The translations under genes and the position numbers were made by a program. The notes beneath the pieces were generated by a model. That model did not search any database. It was given only the letters and a program-made list of their open reading frames with translations, and was not told where the DNA came from. A stretch of DNA of 64,000 nt from positions 15,524,699 to 15,588,698 of the forward strand of contig CM057133.1 of NCBI GenBank assembly GCA_029964075.1, in the 5' to 3' direction. Positions 43,583-55,380 of the stretch are shown piece by piece (within the stretch, counting starts at the first letter, position 1; each line of letters opens with the position of its first letter). Source of the DNA: Patiria pectinifera (taxonomy: Eukaryota; Echinodermata; Asteroidea; Valvatida; Asterinidae).

Positions 43583-44125
43583 TTCGCTAGTACCCCCCGC
43601 CCTGCAAACAGGACGCTGGGATACTCTGATGAGCTTCACAGAATGTTGTGAAGGAAGTGGCCTATGACCTATGTATAAAGCATCTGGCTGCAGCTGTTCA
43701 AGACCGCAGTTACACAATGTGTGCAAATGCTATCCGAAAACTTCCCATAGAAATGCGCGCATTCCATACCGGATGTGATTTCTGTTTCATTGCGGACCAT
43801 GTGGACACAATTTTGAGCGTCGCATAATGCAATCCGACCGTTCGTGATTCAAAACGGAGCTTGAGCAAGTGACGGGAATTGTAAATTTACAACACAGATA
43901 AGTTTTACAGAATCTCCTACATTATTACGCTTTTCAACGAGAAAAAAAACATCTCTAAACTGGAATAAAAGAGTAATGAATCAGTCTTAACGGCCGTTTC
44001 GAACCTTGCAGAGTCATGACCCTGATGACGCGCAGGTCACTGATCACGCAAAATCCAATCAATCAGAGCGTGAATTCATCAGCGTATCGCAGCGTCCTGT
44101 TTGCAGGGCGGGGGGTACGAGCGAA
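43583..44125 (-). mobile_element. Mutator-like MITE, copy 2, inverted, perfect 9-bp target duplication
   Basis: 543 bp, the same element as 10562-11106 but reverse-complemented internally. Flanked by TCGCCCAAT at 43574-43582 and 44126-44134. High similarity to copy 1 with only scattered substitutions by eye suggests relatively recent activity. Confidence 0.85.
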
Positions 44126-44134
44126 TCGCCCAAT

Positions 44135-46153
44135 AGGCCATGAGTGGGCGAATGAGGGCGCTATAACGACATGACTTAGACGTAAGGGGTTTTCAAAACC
44201 TTTGCTTCGGCTCCGGCTCCGGATTTGCCTCCTTCTTCTGAATTACTGAGAGGCAAATGCAACAAAAATATTCCAACTTTTGTCTTCATATCAACCGATT
44301 GAAAATCCTTGAAGCATAACAGGCACCAAAATGTAGCTGGAGTCCCCAAAGGTAGGGCCTAAAATGCCATTAAGCCGACGACAAAGCCCTTAATGCTCTT
44401 ACCCGCTGCTTGCACAGCGTATGAAAAACAAGTTATCTGAATAATGAATTTCACTCTTTATGCACGAGAAGCGGAGGAGGGATCAACCGCGAGCAGCCTA
44501 AGAGTTCCCATCGGATTTCTTCAACTCATAAAATGTGGAATTCCACGTATTAATCAATATTAATGTTTTTAAAATCTAAGGAAATCTTTCATCATTTGAA
44601 TTGATAAACCAAATTTAAATTAAAAAACTAAATCCCCCAATACAGTACTTCCCACAAAAAAACGGTGCCGGAGTGAACGGTGCACGGATTTTGTCTTTCG
44701 ATGGGGAGTGCATCGATTTGCCCTACTCATGTTGCACGAGTGGGGTTGAAATTTGTGTCCTTTTATTCAACGAAGTCGTTCTCAAAATAATCTGGAGCTG
44801 CATTAAGACTTGACTTCGGTTTCTGAAATGTAATTTGAGACATTTTTTCGATGTACTTTCTTGTTCAAGGCGACTCACTCTGGGCCTTATTTACGAGTTG
44901 GCCATTTTGGTCGAGTTCCCTGAATGTATTTCATTAATTGTTAACTGTGGGATGGGATGCCGCCAGACTATTTATGCAGGCACAATGCAGCCGTATTTTA
45001 CTGTCATTTCTGAATCTGGCTTTAAACATTAGGGAATGTTTAATTACAAATTGTAAGCAGACTGGAATTAATTAGTAGTTAACTTGCTTTCATTTCTCTT
45101 CGCAAGTTCCAAAAAATAAAGATTTTACCTCACTTTCAATTCGATATGGCCGACTTGTGCACAAGGTCCATTTCCATCATCAAAATCACCAAATTTCTTT
45201 CACTTACTACCACGGCCATTTTCGACAGTGTAAAACGCTCGTGGGTGCATTTGGAGCTAAAATTTAGCCTTTGTGTCACTCACGCCTAAATCCATACCCT
45301 GAAAAAAAACCCCAGAAAAAGAACAGAACGGCGGAATAAATGTAGTAGGCCTACATGTCTTCCAAGTTAAGTGAAACCCCTCCCCCTCCCCATGTACAGT
45401 TTGCCCTTTAGTATTGTTTGGGTCCATTATCGTCTGGTCGATATCCATCTTGTGAACTGCGCAAAGCCGCAGGGATTACCCTCACCACGTACCGGTAAAA
45501 AGGGAAAGGGGGAAGTGCGACGGGTTGATGGCGACCCGGGCCCCGGCGAACCAAAGCCCGGGGACATTTTGCGGAGAGACACCGTGTGACGGTGGTCACG
45601 TATATATCATAAAAGCTTGCTCCTTTAACGGGGGATATAGATCTCCACCTGATCAATTAAATTGGTGGCTCGCACATAATGTTATTTGTACGGCATCGGG
45701 GGTGCGGGGGGGGCGGGGGGGACATGGGCACAGCATACTCCGTTGGGGGAAAGTGATTATATGGGACTAACGCACAAAAAGTACAGCATTGAGTTCGCCA
45801 GTATTCCAATATTAAGATAACCATTTTGCTTTTTGTCTGTTATTTATTTATTTATGTATTTTTTTGATGGGTTATTTTAGACCGGATTTTGGTTGATCAG
45901 GGAAGCGAGGAAATCGCAGTCATTACGCGGTACACTTACTTCTGTAGGCCTACTTGCCCAGCTTTTTCCGCTGATCTGCATTTAAGAGAAGCTGATCTAG
46001 AGTTCCACGTTTTTTATGCACTGTTCCCCCACGACGACTGTTTTACGTTATCAACAATGTAATTTTGAGTTCAAAGAATCGTTAGGGATTTAAATCTGCG
46101 TTTCTTATGTTTATCTAGAACAAACGATTCACTAAATGGTGGTCTTTTAAGGG
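44135..46153. other. No gene recognised
   Basis: Frames up to 82 codons near 45371-45770 in locally GC-rich sequence with G-runs (45697-45725), not similar to known proteins. TAGGCCTA palindromes at about 45353 and 45944. Confidence 0.45.
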
Positions 46154-46485
46154 AGCAGGCCAGTAAATTGGCCCGAAATTGCCTTCAACGGCAATTTGGA
46201 TGCCCTCAAATTCTTCGGTATCAGAGCATTTTGAGGGCCATGAAGACGTTGAGGGTTTGTATAAAGAAGGATAGAAGCGGCGTGCACTGGACTGCGAGCT
46301 CGTATTTCTGTGAAATTGGGATGAAATTAGGCACTCAAAACTGCTCTGTTTTGCAATGGAGCGTAGGCTTTTTTTTTAATAAGGGCTTCAGGACTACTTT
46401 TAGGGGTGATCATCTTTGGATGGAATTTTCTCCCTCCAAAGTCATCAATGAGGTCAATGGAAGTCTATTTACTGGTCTGCAACTC
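46154..46485. mobile_element. Dispersed repeat with GCAGNCCNGTAA ends, copy 2
   Basis: Begins agcaggccagtaaattgg and ends atttactggtctgcaact, a clearer inverted end than in copy 1. Internal blocks are in the same order as at 14364-14830. Confidence 0.6.
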
Positions 46486-46534
46486 TAGAGGGCTGCCAAA
46501 TTATTTATAATCTGACAATACACATAAATTTGGT

Positions 46535-46852
46535 AATGAAATGAAATGAAATGAAATGAAATGAAATGAAATGAAATGAAATGAAATGAAATGAAATGAA
46601 ATGAAATGAAATGAAATGAAATGAAATGAAATGAAATGAAATGAAATGAAATGAAATGAAATGAAATGAAATGAAATGAAATGAAATGAAATGAAATGAA
46701 ATGAAATGAAATGAAATGAAATGAATTGAAATGAAATGAAATGAAATGAAATGAAATGAAATGAAATGAAATGAAATGAATTGAAATGAAATGAAATGAA
46801 ATGAAATGAAATGAAATGAAATGAAATGAAATGAAATTTCAAATGAAATGAA
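46535..46852. repeat. (ATGAA)n pentanucleotide satellite
   Basis: About 60 near-perfect ATGAA units over some 300 bp, with two ATTGAA variants (near 46723 and 46777). Minus-strand frames of 129 and 159 residues reading (SFHFI)n are artefacts of the repeat. Confidence 0.95.
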
Positions 46853-47599
46853 GAAATAGAAAATATAAATGGACAAAGGTAACCATGGTGACATTTTGGT
46901 TCTGCAAATCTACAGATTATCTTAGGGCCTATATCTTCCTCATTTGGAGCTGTTCTTATAGCCACAATAACCTTACACATTCTCTTTTCGGTCGTTTGAT
47001 TTTGTTTTTAGAAAAGTACACACGAATAAAAAAAAAACGAACCAATTAGGCCTACCAATGAATAATTATTAATGATTTTTTTCACACTGCTTGTTTTTGT
47101 TTTTACAATTTTACGGGAACAGTCGTCGGACTCGGCTTTCGGGCCACTTGACGTAACTCAAAGTACGCGATTAAATTAACTCGGGCAATAATGGCGGTTA
47201 AAATCTAATCATTTTCCTCAAGCCACGCTGATCTTGAAAATATTTTGCTTTTTAATTTCCTGTTCCGGACTCGGACTGGAGACGAATTACCGCACTCTTG
47301 CAGAAAGAGAGAAGAGAGAAGGTAAGTTAGGGGGTTTGGTCACGGGAGTCAACTGACGAGAAAATTAGATCACCTTACAGTGAGCTTCTTACTGGCCAGC
47401 GTACGTTTTCTGATGAGGCACTTAAAAAAGAGAACACACACGCCTTGAAATGCTGCCTTGTTATTGTGATAAAACGGTCAGTACCTGTGACGTAGTTGCT
47501 GTACGCATTGGGGAAGAGGAGGAGACAACATAGTTCAGGGGCTCTCTTCGGTCCGTCAAACGATACACACGACACAACTCGAAGACGCAAGTCACCTTA
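46853..47599. other. No gene recognised
   Basis: Short frames only, no repeat noticed apart from one TAGGCCTA near 47047. Confidence 0.4.
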
Positions 47600-47890
47600 C
47601 GGTTACACAACTATGTTCCGACAAACCTGTGTTCCGAGACCCATATTATGCTCCGACTACTGAACCTATCTTCCGACACCCGTACCCCTACAAACGTAAA
47701 CATAGGCTGGTCTTTGGCCCCAACGCACCAGTCCAAACGGGCTAACACGATCTTAAGTGCGCGCTGTCGGAACATATGGATGTCGGAAGATAGGGGTGTC
47801 GGAAAATAGGTTTGTGAGAACATAGGTTTGTCGGAACATAGGTAGAACAGTAGGGGTGTCGGAACACAGAGCAGTCGGAACGTAGAGCAG
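47600..47890. repeat. GTCGGAACATAGG fold-back repeat
   Basis: Left part has several ctatgttccgac-type units; right part has the same unit inverted (gtcggaacatagg, gtcggaagatagggg, gtcggaacacag). The 128-residue minus-strand frame crosses it and is not supported as a gene. Possible 8-bp flanking direct repeat AGTCACCT at 47590-47597 and 47889-47896. Confidence 0.65.
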
Positions 47891-47899
47891 TCACCTATA

Positions 47900-50309
47900 C
47901 ACGTCGTTTCCGTGCACCCGAAAAAGCGCACGATTGCCCAAATGTTGAAATGATGTCTCAGAATTAGTTGAAACGATATCTCAGAATTTGTTGGCACAAA
48001 ATCTGTTCACGTTTTACTTTAAATGTTTTTTTTAGGGGGGGGGGTCCAAGTTAGATGAGAGCGTAAGCAAATTTATGATGTTATCATGCAAAGTTATCAA
48101 AATTATCAGTATCATGACCAACAGATTAGTTTAAAAACTTTACTTTATGTGAAGTATTGTGTAATTCTAAGTTTAAAAAATATTTTGTATAGGAAATTCT
48201 GGGTTTATTGGTTCTTCTAATACACAATTGGGTCTCTTCTGGTCGTGCAGTGCGTGGAATGTACCACTTAAGTCCGCAACGAATATTTTGTCCTACAAAT
48301 ACTTAAACAGGGAAAGGAGAAATAGAAAAAAAAATCCGGAGATTGCACACGTCGAATGTTTGACCTAAAATTCTCGCTGAGTGACATGACATGTATAGGC
48401 GGTCGGTGGATGTGCAAATAAACCGTAATGTGTTCTGGCGAGACTTAATGCCTGGCCCGTGTAAAATCTCTTCTTGTTTCACCCAAGAGCTAAATTGATC
48501 TCACGAAGTTTCGTCATTTTCCCCCAGCGGTCAATTATAGTATCTCTTACATAGGCCTACTTACGAAATATGTCAGGGTATTAATATACACTCAATCTGT
48601 GACTTTGGGGTTGCGAGACAGGCCCCCGTTCGAGGCCCGGGATCTCTCGCACCCCTCAGAGTCCCCTGCCTGCTCAGAATTCGGGGTAAGACAAATGAAA
48701 GCTTTTGTTAAAATCCACTGGGTACTTATCCCCACAAAACACATCCAGTATATCTCCTACAAGGTATCCTCTGCATTGGGCCCTGGATATCCACTGAGCT
48801 CATTGTGTGACCTGTCATCAGAAGATGAGCTTAAAGTCAGCCTCGTTAAGAATTGAAATTAGTATTATCTGGATTCTGCAGAACAAGAGCTTTTCAATGG
48901 TATATAATGTTTAGGGGTACTGAGTTCTGAAAACAGAAATATAGACCACCAACTTAGGCCCACTTGAAGTTGTGAAACTGATTCTTGAGAAAATGGTAAT
49001 TTAAACATCCTGCAGTTGTGTTACAGTGAATGAACAGTCAACTTATAAAAAGTGATGACAATAGGTTTTACAGATGTTTGGCAGAACAAACAATTGGGTA
49101 CAGGTAAAAGAGGACTGACAGATTAATGTTCACCCGAAAAAAAATATCCACCCTCCTTTCCGATGTTTGCTTTGCACCACTGTCCTGCAAAATGGCAATT
49201 TCCGACTAAAAACTCATTTTGTGACGACAGGTCACATATAATTACTGTAAAAATCAATTTGTTGTATTATTAAAGTCATACCGTGGTGGATGTTGTCGCT
49301 TCTAGTGTCGATGACCATGAGGGAATCCAGGAGCACAAAACTACATGTATTACATTTCCTCAAACCTCGGCTATTATCAGAACACGGTCGACGGATGTCA
49401 ACGACTCGCTATACATCACACCTATCTGCATGCTAATTGTCTCGTTATTTCAAGGCACATTATTACAGTCAAGAGATAGTGTTGACGGGTCAAAATTCAC
49501 CCGAAAATGGCGCGGGAGATTGACCATAGAAATGATAAAAAGTACCCCTCTTTGTATGATCCAGAAAAAAAGGCACAGAAATACATTGACGCAAGTATGC
49601 GCACCAGCTGTAAGAAGCCGAAAAACCACAGACAAACAGGCTTCAAGGAACGCGAAATCCCTCACAGCCAATTCGGTACCAATAATTGAGCTCTAAAAAA
49701 ATGTTGCCATTCTAAACACGTCATTGTCTGTCCTGAAAACACGCGATTCGACCCACCTTGCTCCACGTCTGAACGCATATTTCCTTTCGGAAACAGGTGA
49801 TGTGGACGTGTTTGAAAAGCATGAAACGCAACACCGACCCAATTACCCCTGATCACTCTCGGCAGACTGGGAATCCGCCCAACTCATCCCTTGACCCACA
49901 TTTCTTTGAGAGAAGTCGTCCAAGTGAATAAATAGAATTAAGTACCTCGGGTCGTTAAAATAAAACTGGAGAATTAGAACGCTGGAAGCTGTCTGGAAAA
50001 TCCCCAGATTACTTAGTTTATTTTTAACGGACGCGTGTCCAGAGTCGTTACATATTTTAAAGAAATGTGGGCATGTACGGTGCCTTGATTTTATCGATTG
50101 TAGAATGTTTTCAAGATTTTACAAGTCTCGAAACATGAAACAGAGAAGGATCGATATAAATGAAGTAAGGTGTTGAGGGTTGCCAAACCACGGCTATTAT
50201 GTCTCCGGTTCGGTTTCATCTGATGGAATACTATAAGTCTGCAGGGGTGATGCTTCGGCGTGTTACCTATATACCTCTTATAGATACAATTCTGTGACGC
50301 ATAGACAAT
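47900..50309. other. No gene recognised; one unassigned 137-codon frame
   Basis: 49283-49696 (+) is open for 137 codons but overlaps another frame (49507-49689), has no recognisable motif and no supporting context. It could be chance or a fragment of an unknown element. Confidence 0.35.
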
Positions 50310-50800
50310 CTATCAGTGGTGGGTTGGGACGTGGCATCTTCCTTGAAACCTCTTCATGACCGACGATCTGTGGCATCTCTGAGTCTTATGTATACATTGT
50401 ATATTGCCATGGGATGTTTTCCAGCGGCCTTTCTTCACTTCTTCTCCCGACCGTTCTTTTCCAGCAAACAAAGCGCTTCGCTATCTCGTCAAATCATTTC
50501 ACTGTCATAGTACACATAAGACTACTACTGCAAAAAAAAAAAATCATTGGGTTTGTATCCCACCCCCTTCCGTTGCTCGTACTGCCTTTCTTTGGAACAC
50601 TCTACCATAATGATGCTTCTCTTCCAACATTCAACCTTTCACAATTCAAACGAAATATTAATAGATACCTTTTTTACGACATCTTTCTTTCTTCTCTCTA
50701 GATTGTGTCCTACACCTTTGAGTGACCTTGGCCTTGTGTGTTTGGGCGAAACATTTTTGGCTTTCGAATCGATTTGAAGCTAGCACAATAAATTGCAATG
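50310..50800 (+). mobile_element. LINE 3' fragment (C-terminal end of reverse transcriptase ORF)
   Basis: Frames read LKPLHDRRSVASLSLMYTLY, then after frameshifts VARTAFLWNTLP and NLSQFKRNINRYLFYDIF. This order (HRR..ASL, RTAFLWNTLP, FKRNINRYL) is the typical C-terminal tail of LINE polyproteins. 5'-truncated and frameshifted, so inactive. It is a different family from the fragment at 2845-3740. Confidence 0.75.
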
Positions 50801-52074
50801 TCGAATCAACTAGCTTTGCCCGTATATTCTAGGATTTGATGTTGCTGTAAACGAAAACAGACCTATATTGAATTGAAGTCCTGCTATAGGCAGGAGTCTT
50901 CAATCATGAAGATAGAAATCCTGGAGCCTAAACCGGAGACAAAGATCAAAGACAATTGATGAGTGCCTTCTGGGAGCATCAAATTTCAAATTAATCATGA
51001 CTTTATAGTACACTCACAGATCGCAGTATTCTTGTCTGGATTTCTTTTCTCGATTTCAGTGGCTAGGTCTGTTTTTCAGTTTTGGTTCATATGCCTAATT
51101 CCCTGCATACATTTAAATTCCATCACCCACTATCTTCTAATCCAACGGGGCAATTCTTAAGATCAGTTTCATTTTTTTTTAAAAGGGCTACAGAGTTACA
51201 TTTCAAAAAAGACATTGATTATGTGAAAAAAAACCCAGTCATTCACAATGAGTGACTAATAAGTAATAACGCTGATTAATGACGAACTATGACAAAAGAA
51301 GCAGCCTTATGCTGCGCGCATGTGCTTTGCATCCTGAATAATTAGTCCGCATGATATGAAGGCACGAAAAAAGTGGCAGAAATGTCGAAGCGAAAGACCT
51401 TATGGTTACGTATTAAGCGTAGTACAAGAAAAAGCAATAATTTCTTAACTGCGTGGATGGAAGAGTCCTGATGTTTGAGAGCTCCTTAACGTTTCAAGAT
51501 GAACGTTTCTGTAACAATTGGTTAGCAGGTATTTTTTTTTTTAATTCCCGGAAAGCATGGCTACCTTTAAATAGAATGAGGCATATAGGGATCTTTATCA
51601 ATCCTCCACCCAACGCAAAATTACCTTCCTGCCTTCAAAATACGTGGGTCAATTTTCGTAGAAAATAAAAAAAAACTTCGATTCATAAAGTTGTTTTTTT
51701 GAAAGCAGAGTTCTCGTCCATCGGGCGGGCGATGACAGCGAGCTAAATGACCCGTTGACGAACGTGCCTTTCTCGTTAAGGACTGCAAGGCCTATTTGAT
51801 TTCAGCTATTATGTTGACCTGTGGAGAATTTTCTGTGTCAGAACACGCGAACCGTTTCGCATCGCGAACCTCACATATTGAACCCGGCAAAAAAGCTGTG
51901 TTTGGCAATTAAACATTAATTTTCTTGCTATAATAGTAATAAACGTAAAGTGTGCTGATGGACAGCGTTTAGCAATTCAACATTGATGTTTAGGAATTGG
52001 ACACGCAATGTTTGGTCAACATATTTACAAAGCGACAGCTACACTGCGTTTAATTGCTAAGTAATAAGCCTCTG
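50801..52074. other. No gene recognised
   Basis: A/T-rich with short frames only. Confidence 0.45.
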
Positions 52075-52362
52075 CTCTGAAAAAAAATCCCTGGCTTAAT
52101 TTTACCCAAACAAAGGGGAAAACTGCAAGTACGCAACATTGGGTTGCCCTTTACTCAATTGTTTGGTTTAGAATTTCTGTTGAATTCAACCAAAACTTGT
52201 CAAAAACAGGACCAAATTACATTTAGTCCGGTATGACCACACGTTTTGGTTGAATTTAACAGAATTTCTAACAAAAACAGTTGGGTAAAGAACAACCCAA
52301 TAATGGGTAGTTGCAGTTTTCACCCTTGCTTGGGTAAAATTAACACAGACAATTTTTCAGTG
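52075..52362. mobile_element. Fold-back element with long arms
   Basis: Left arm (ctctgaaaaa, ttaattttacccaa, ggggaaaactgca, cattgggttg) is mirrored on the right (caacccaataatg, tgcagttttcaccc, ttgggtaaaattaa, ttttcagtg). The centre contains a second mirror pair, gaatttctgttgaattcaac / gttgaatttaacagaatttc. Non-coding. Confidence 0.75.
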
Positions 52363-52484
52363 TGTACTGATGACGTCACACTTTGTTTACGTGTTTGCTT
52401 TCCTATGGTGCTCAGTGGACCGTGGGCCCCACTGGCTCTTTAGGAAAGTGCACATGTAAACAAAACTCTTACATCATCAGTACA
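52363..52484. mobile_element. Palindromic MITE with TGACGTCA site, copy 2
   Basis: Begins tgtactgatgacgtcacact and ends ttacatcatcagtaca, with tttgtttac / gtaaacaaa and cctatgg-like arms as in 40901-41056. The right CRE has decayed to TACATCAT. It abuts another palindrome ending at 52362. Confidence 0.65.
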
Positions 52485-53139
52485 GAGGCTTATTCTGGAG
52501 TGCAGTGCCTAATTGGCTCTCTACATATATATTTGTCAATAATTATTGTCAATGTTATCGCAAATTGTACAAACACCTTCCTCGAGTGGTGTACCCCCTT
52601 TTCTCTTGGATTGCCCTTTATGGTGTTTTCTGAACTCTTTACTTGTCCTAGTTACCAAAAATAGTCCGAGCCTTATTAAAATAATTGATTAACATTATCA
52701 TACATGCACCTCCGTCACATCACTTTGTGCCGCGGCCGGATAAAAACCGGGTCAATGATACATGCGTGAAACAAAACAAAAATCAATGGACACATTAATT
52801 TATCCAGTTAAAAACGTTTCGCGTCCCCTTGTGGTATATACTTAAAATTCCATTCTCAAATAATTTCTCTGGTGATTTCGGTTTGTTGCGGACCGTGCCA
52901 CTGCATTCCGAGATACTTTTCTCAAGCGAGAGTAACAAAACATCTCGCGTTTCAGACTAACTGAAATAACTCTCCGCATCTGTGACAACTATCCGCATCG
53001 GTTGCATGCACGACGCAATGGGCTCTCCACACCAGACATGTCGCCGTGTTGACAACCGTCTTCTGTACAATACTGCACATCATTTTACTTTCTAACATAG
53101 GAATTAGATGGGTGCATACCTATGTTCCTCAATATACCT

Positions 53140-53224
53140 ATGTTCCCAAACCCTAACCCTAACCCTAACCATCTAACCCTAACCATTTTACCCTAACCCT
53201 AACCCTAAGGTTTTTGGGGAACAT
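53140..53224. repeat. Interstitial telomeric (CCCTAA)n tract in a fold-back
   Basis: (CCCTAA) units with two short interruptions (aaccatct, aaccatttta) occupy 53151-53208, bracketed by ATGTTCCCAAACC and GGTTTTTGGGGAACAT, which are near-inverse. TTAGGG is the telomere motif of most deuterostomes. Confidence 0.8.
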
Positions 53225-54289
53225 GTGCTGGGTAACATTCTTTTTAGGCATTGGGGAACATCGGGTAGACCCTGAATAGATACTGAGTTTAATGAAAACC
53301 TGACCCCGCGCGTGGGCTGCAATTAGGTAACATTTTGGATGAATCCTTCTGCAGTGTACCTGCATCGATTCTTGAGAAGAGTGTCGTAGCGGGAATGGGG
53401 GGACGCTATAGGGGGATACCCTTTCCCGCTCGTGGCCCCCTTCCCCTCGCTTAGACTTTGGAGAAACAAACATAGCTTTTGAATTGTTTGAAACGATTAC
53501 CAAACCCTCGTGTGCCCCTACGAAAAATGAGGACCCTCAGTGCCCCCTGCAAAGGGACCTCAGTTTCGACAGGGGATTTTAAAAAGTCCACAAGGTATCA
53601 CCAAATCTGTGGCTGTCCTGCACCTTTCCCGCGTTGCAAAGCACATAATAGCTTTACCACCTCGTGCAATTTCCGACATCTTCGCTTCAAATCTTGGCCA
53701 GTAATTCCTTCATAGGAAACACGTGTTCTTGAGGCGCAGGCTGAAATAATGTTTGGTCATCTGATGCTTTTTTTTTCTTCGCTGAAGTGAGAGGCACGCG
53801 GAATAGTCGTTTCCCTGAGCCATTAAGATCCGTGCAGCGTTGCCGAGTGACGGCCAAGTGTTCTCGCAGCATCACTTAAAGTGAACGAGTTGCCTGTTAT
53901 TACTGATTACCGCGTTTCCCGATGGATCATCTTGCAAGGAATTCAAAGGGCGTGGATCTTACGTCGATCCAGACAACTTAGAAGTTTTGAGTGGTTTATT
54001 TCCAAGACATGGAGCACATCAGCCCAATTGACGCGACAATAGGCCTCCCATGCTCCGTGGTATACATGTAACAACACATTGGGCACGTTTTAAATTACCT
54101 TAAAAACTGTATCGTCTCAACATAAGATGCTATACTCTTTGAGAAAACTGTGAAAATGCATCTTCATTTTCACCGACGCAAAGCAAGGTTTTCTTTGAAA
54201 CCCCTCCCTCCCAAAATGTTCATTAACACATTTTGATTTGCACCCTCTTGTGATGTGTTTGTCACTTGGAAAAATAATTGTCATTCACG
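53225..54289. other. No gene recognised
   Basis: A 112-codon minus frame (53165-53503) runs through the telomeric tract and is unsupported. Confidence 0.45.
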
Positions 54290-54590
54290 GATATGTAACC
54301 GATTGCAAACTAAACTAAATTCGGTCAATTCGGGGCAGTATTAGAAGAAAAAAGCCGAGGGCGGGGTTTGCGGTAGTTTGGGCCTACAATCGCGAGGAAA
54401 TGGTAGTAATTCCTCTTTTCTTAATAACATTAACAGCATAGCAGGCGCCGTTATTTCACAAGATACTTGATCCTATTATTTACTTACAATCAAGTAGGAT
54501 ATTTTACAATATTTTGGCCGTTTCATTTTTGAACGTTTTGCTAATGTTGCCATTACCGTTAAAAGAAAACGACGTCACTTGCAGACTTTA
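54290..54590 (+). repeat. Dispersed repeat family, copy 1
   Basis: Shares gtaaccgattgcaa, ttcggggcagtattagaa, acagcatagcaggcgcc, caagtaggatatttta and tgaacgttttgc with the copies at about 55030-55380 and (inverted) 62571-62885. Non-coding; class unknown. Confidence 0.6.
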
Positions 54591-55029
54591 ATGAGGTATT
54601 AATTAACCAATCGCTGAGACTCGCGTCAACGCAGCTTGTGAAATATTGTCCAATTACATCATGTAGAAATGGACGCGGAACGCGCGAATTCTGAGACAAA
54701 CAAAACTTAACCTACAAATTTAGAGTCCATAGGGTTGTTTAATGGGCGTGGCTAAATCGCAAACGGCGATAGGTCGCATGCGCGCATGCGCACTTGATGA
54801 TCTTCGTCCAATAGCATTCTTAGTTGCAAATGCCAGGTAATATATAACATTTGCTTTTGCTGTAATTCCAGAAATCCTGGATAGCAAATACTGTTGCACT
54901 GACCTGTTTAAAGTTTTGCGTTCACAGATGATGGAAAAATCAAGAAAAAAGGTTGTTCTTGTAGTCTTGTTCTCTGACACTATACGTCACACGAAGGCGG
55001 AGCTATTCATAGATGTTGGGGAATTGTCA

Positions 55030-55380
55030 GGTCAGGGAACCAGACTAGCTGGCTTGCACCCGTTCACGGATGTGCAACCGATTGCAAGCAAAATGTGGAC
55101 TAACTAAATTTGGTTCATTGGGGGCTGTATTTGAACACTAAAGTCAATTTTTTTCCAACGATGTTCGTTCGACCATCGTTGAAAATTGATACACAAATTC
55201 TACTTTTCTTGAAAATAACAGCACACCAGGTGCCATGATTTCACAGGATGCTTGAGACTATTTTCACTTACGGTCAAGTAGGGTATTTCATAATAAATCG
55301 GTCGTTTTGTTTTTTGATGTTTGCAAATGTTGTATAGGCCTACTACCTTTAAAGAACCCGAAGGACGCACTTGCGAACGT
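55030..55380 (+). repeat. Dispersed repeat family, copy 2
   Basis: Begins gtcagggaaccagactagct, continues cacccgttcacggatgtgca, gggggctgtatttgaa, acagcacaccaggtgcc and tcaagtagggtatttca. Direct orientation relative to copy 1 some 750 bp away. It contains a local hairpin, ccaacgatgttcg / cgaccatcgttg. Confidence 0.65.

Noticed and set aside
46501-46980. 159- and 129-codon minus-strand frames, the longest or nearly longest in the window
   Set aside because: They encode (SFHFI)n entirely from the ATGAA microsatellite.
49283-49696. 137-codon + frame as a possible small gene
   Set aside because: No motif, domain, repeat copy or splice context; an overlapping frame is similarly open. Kept only as an unassigned frame.
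53148-53208. True chromosome end
   Set aside because: The tract is only about 60 bp, interrupted, and flanked by ordinary sequence on both sides.
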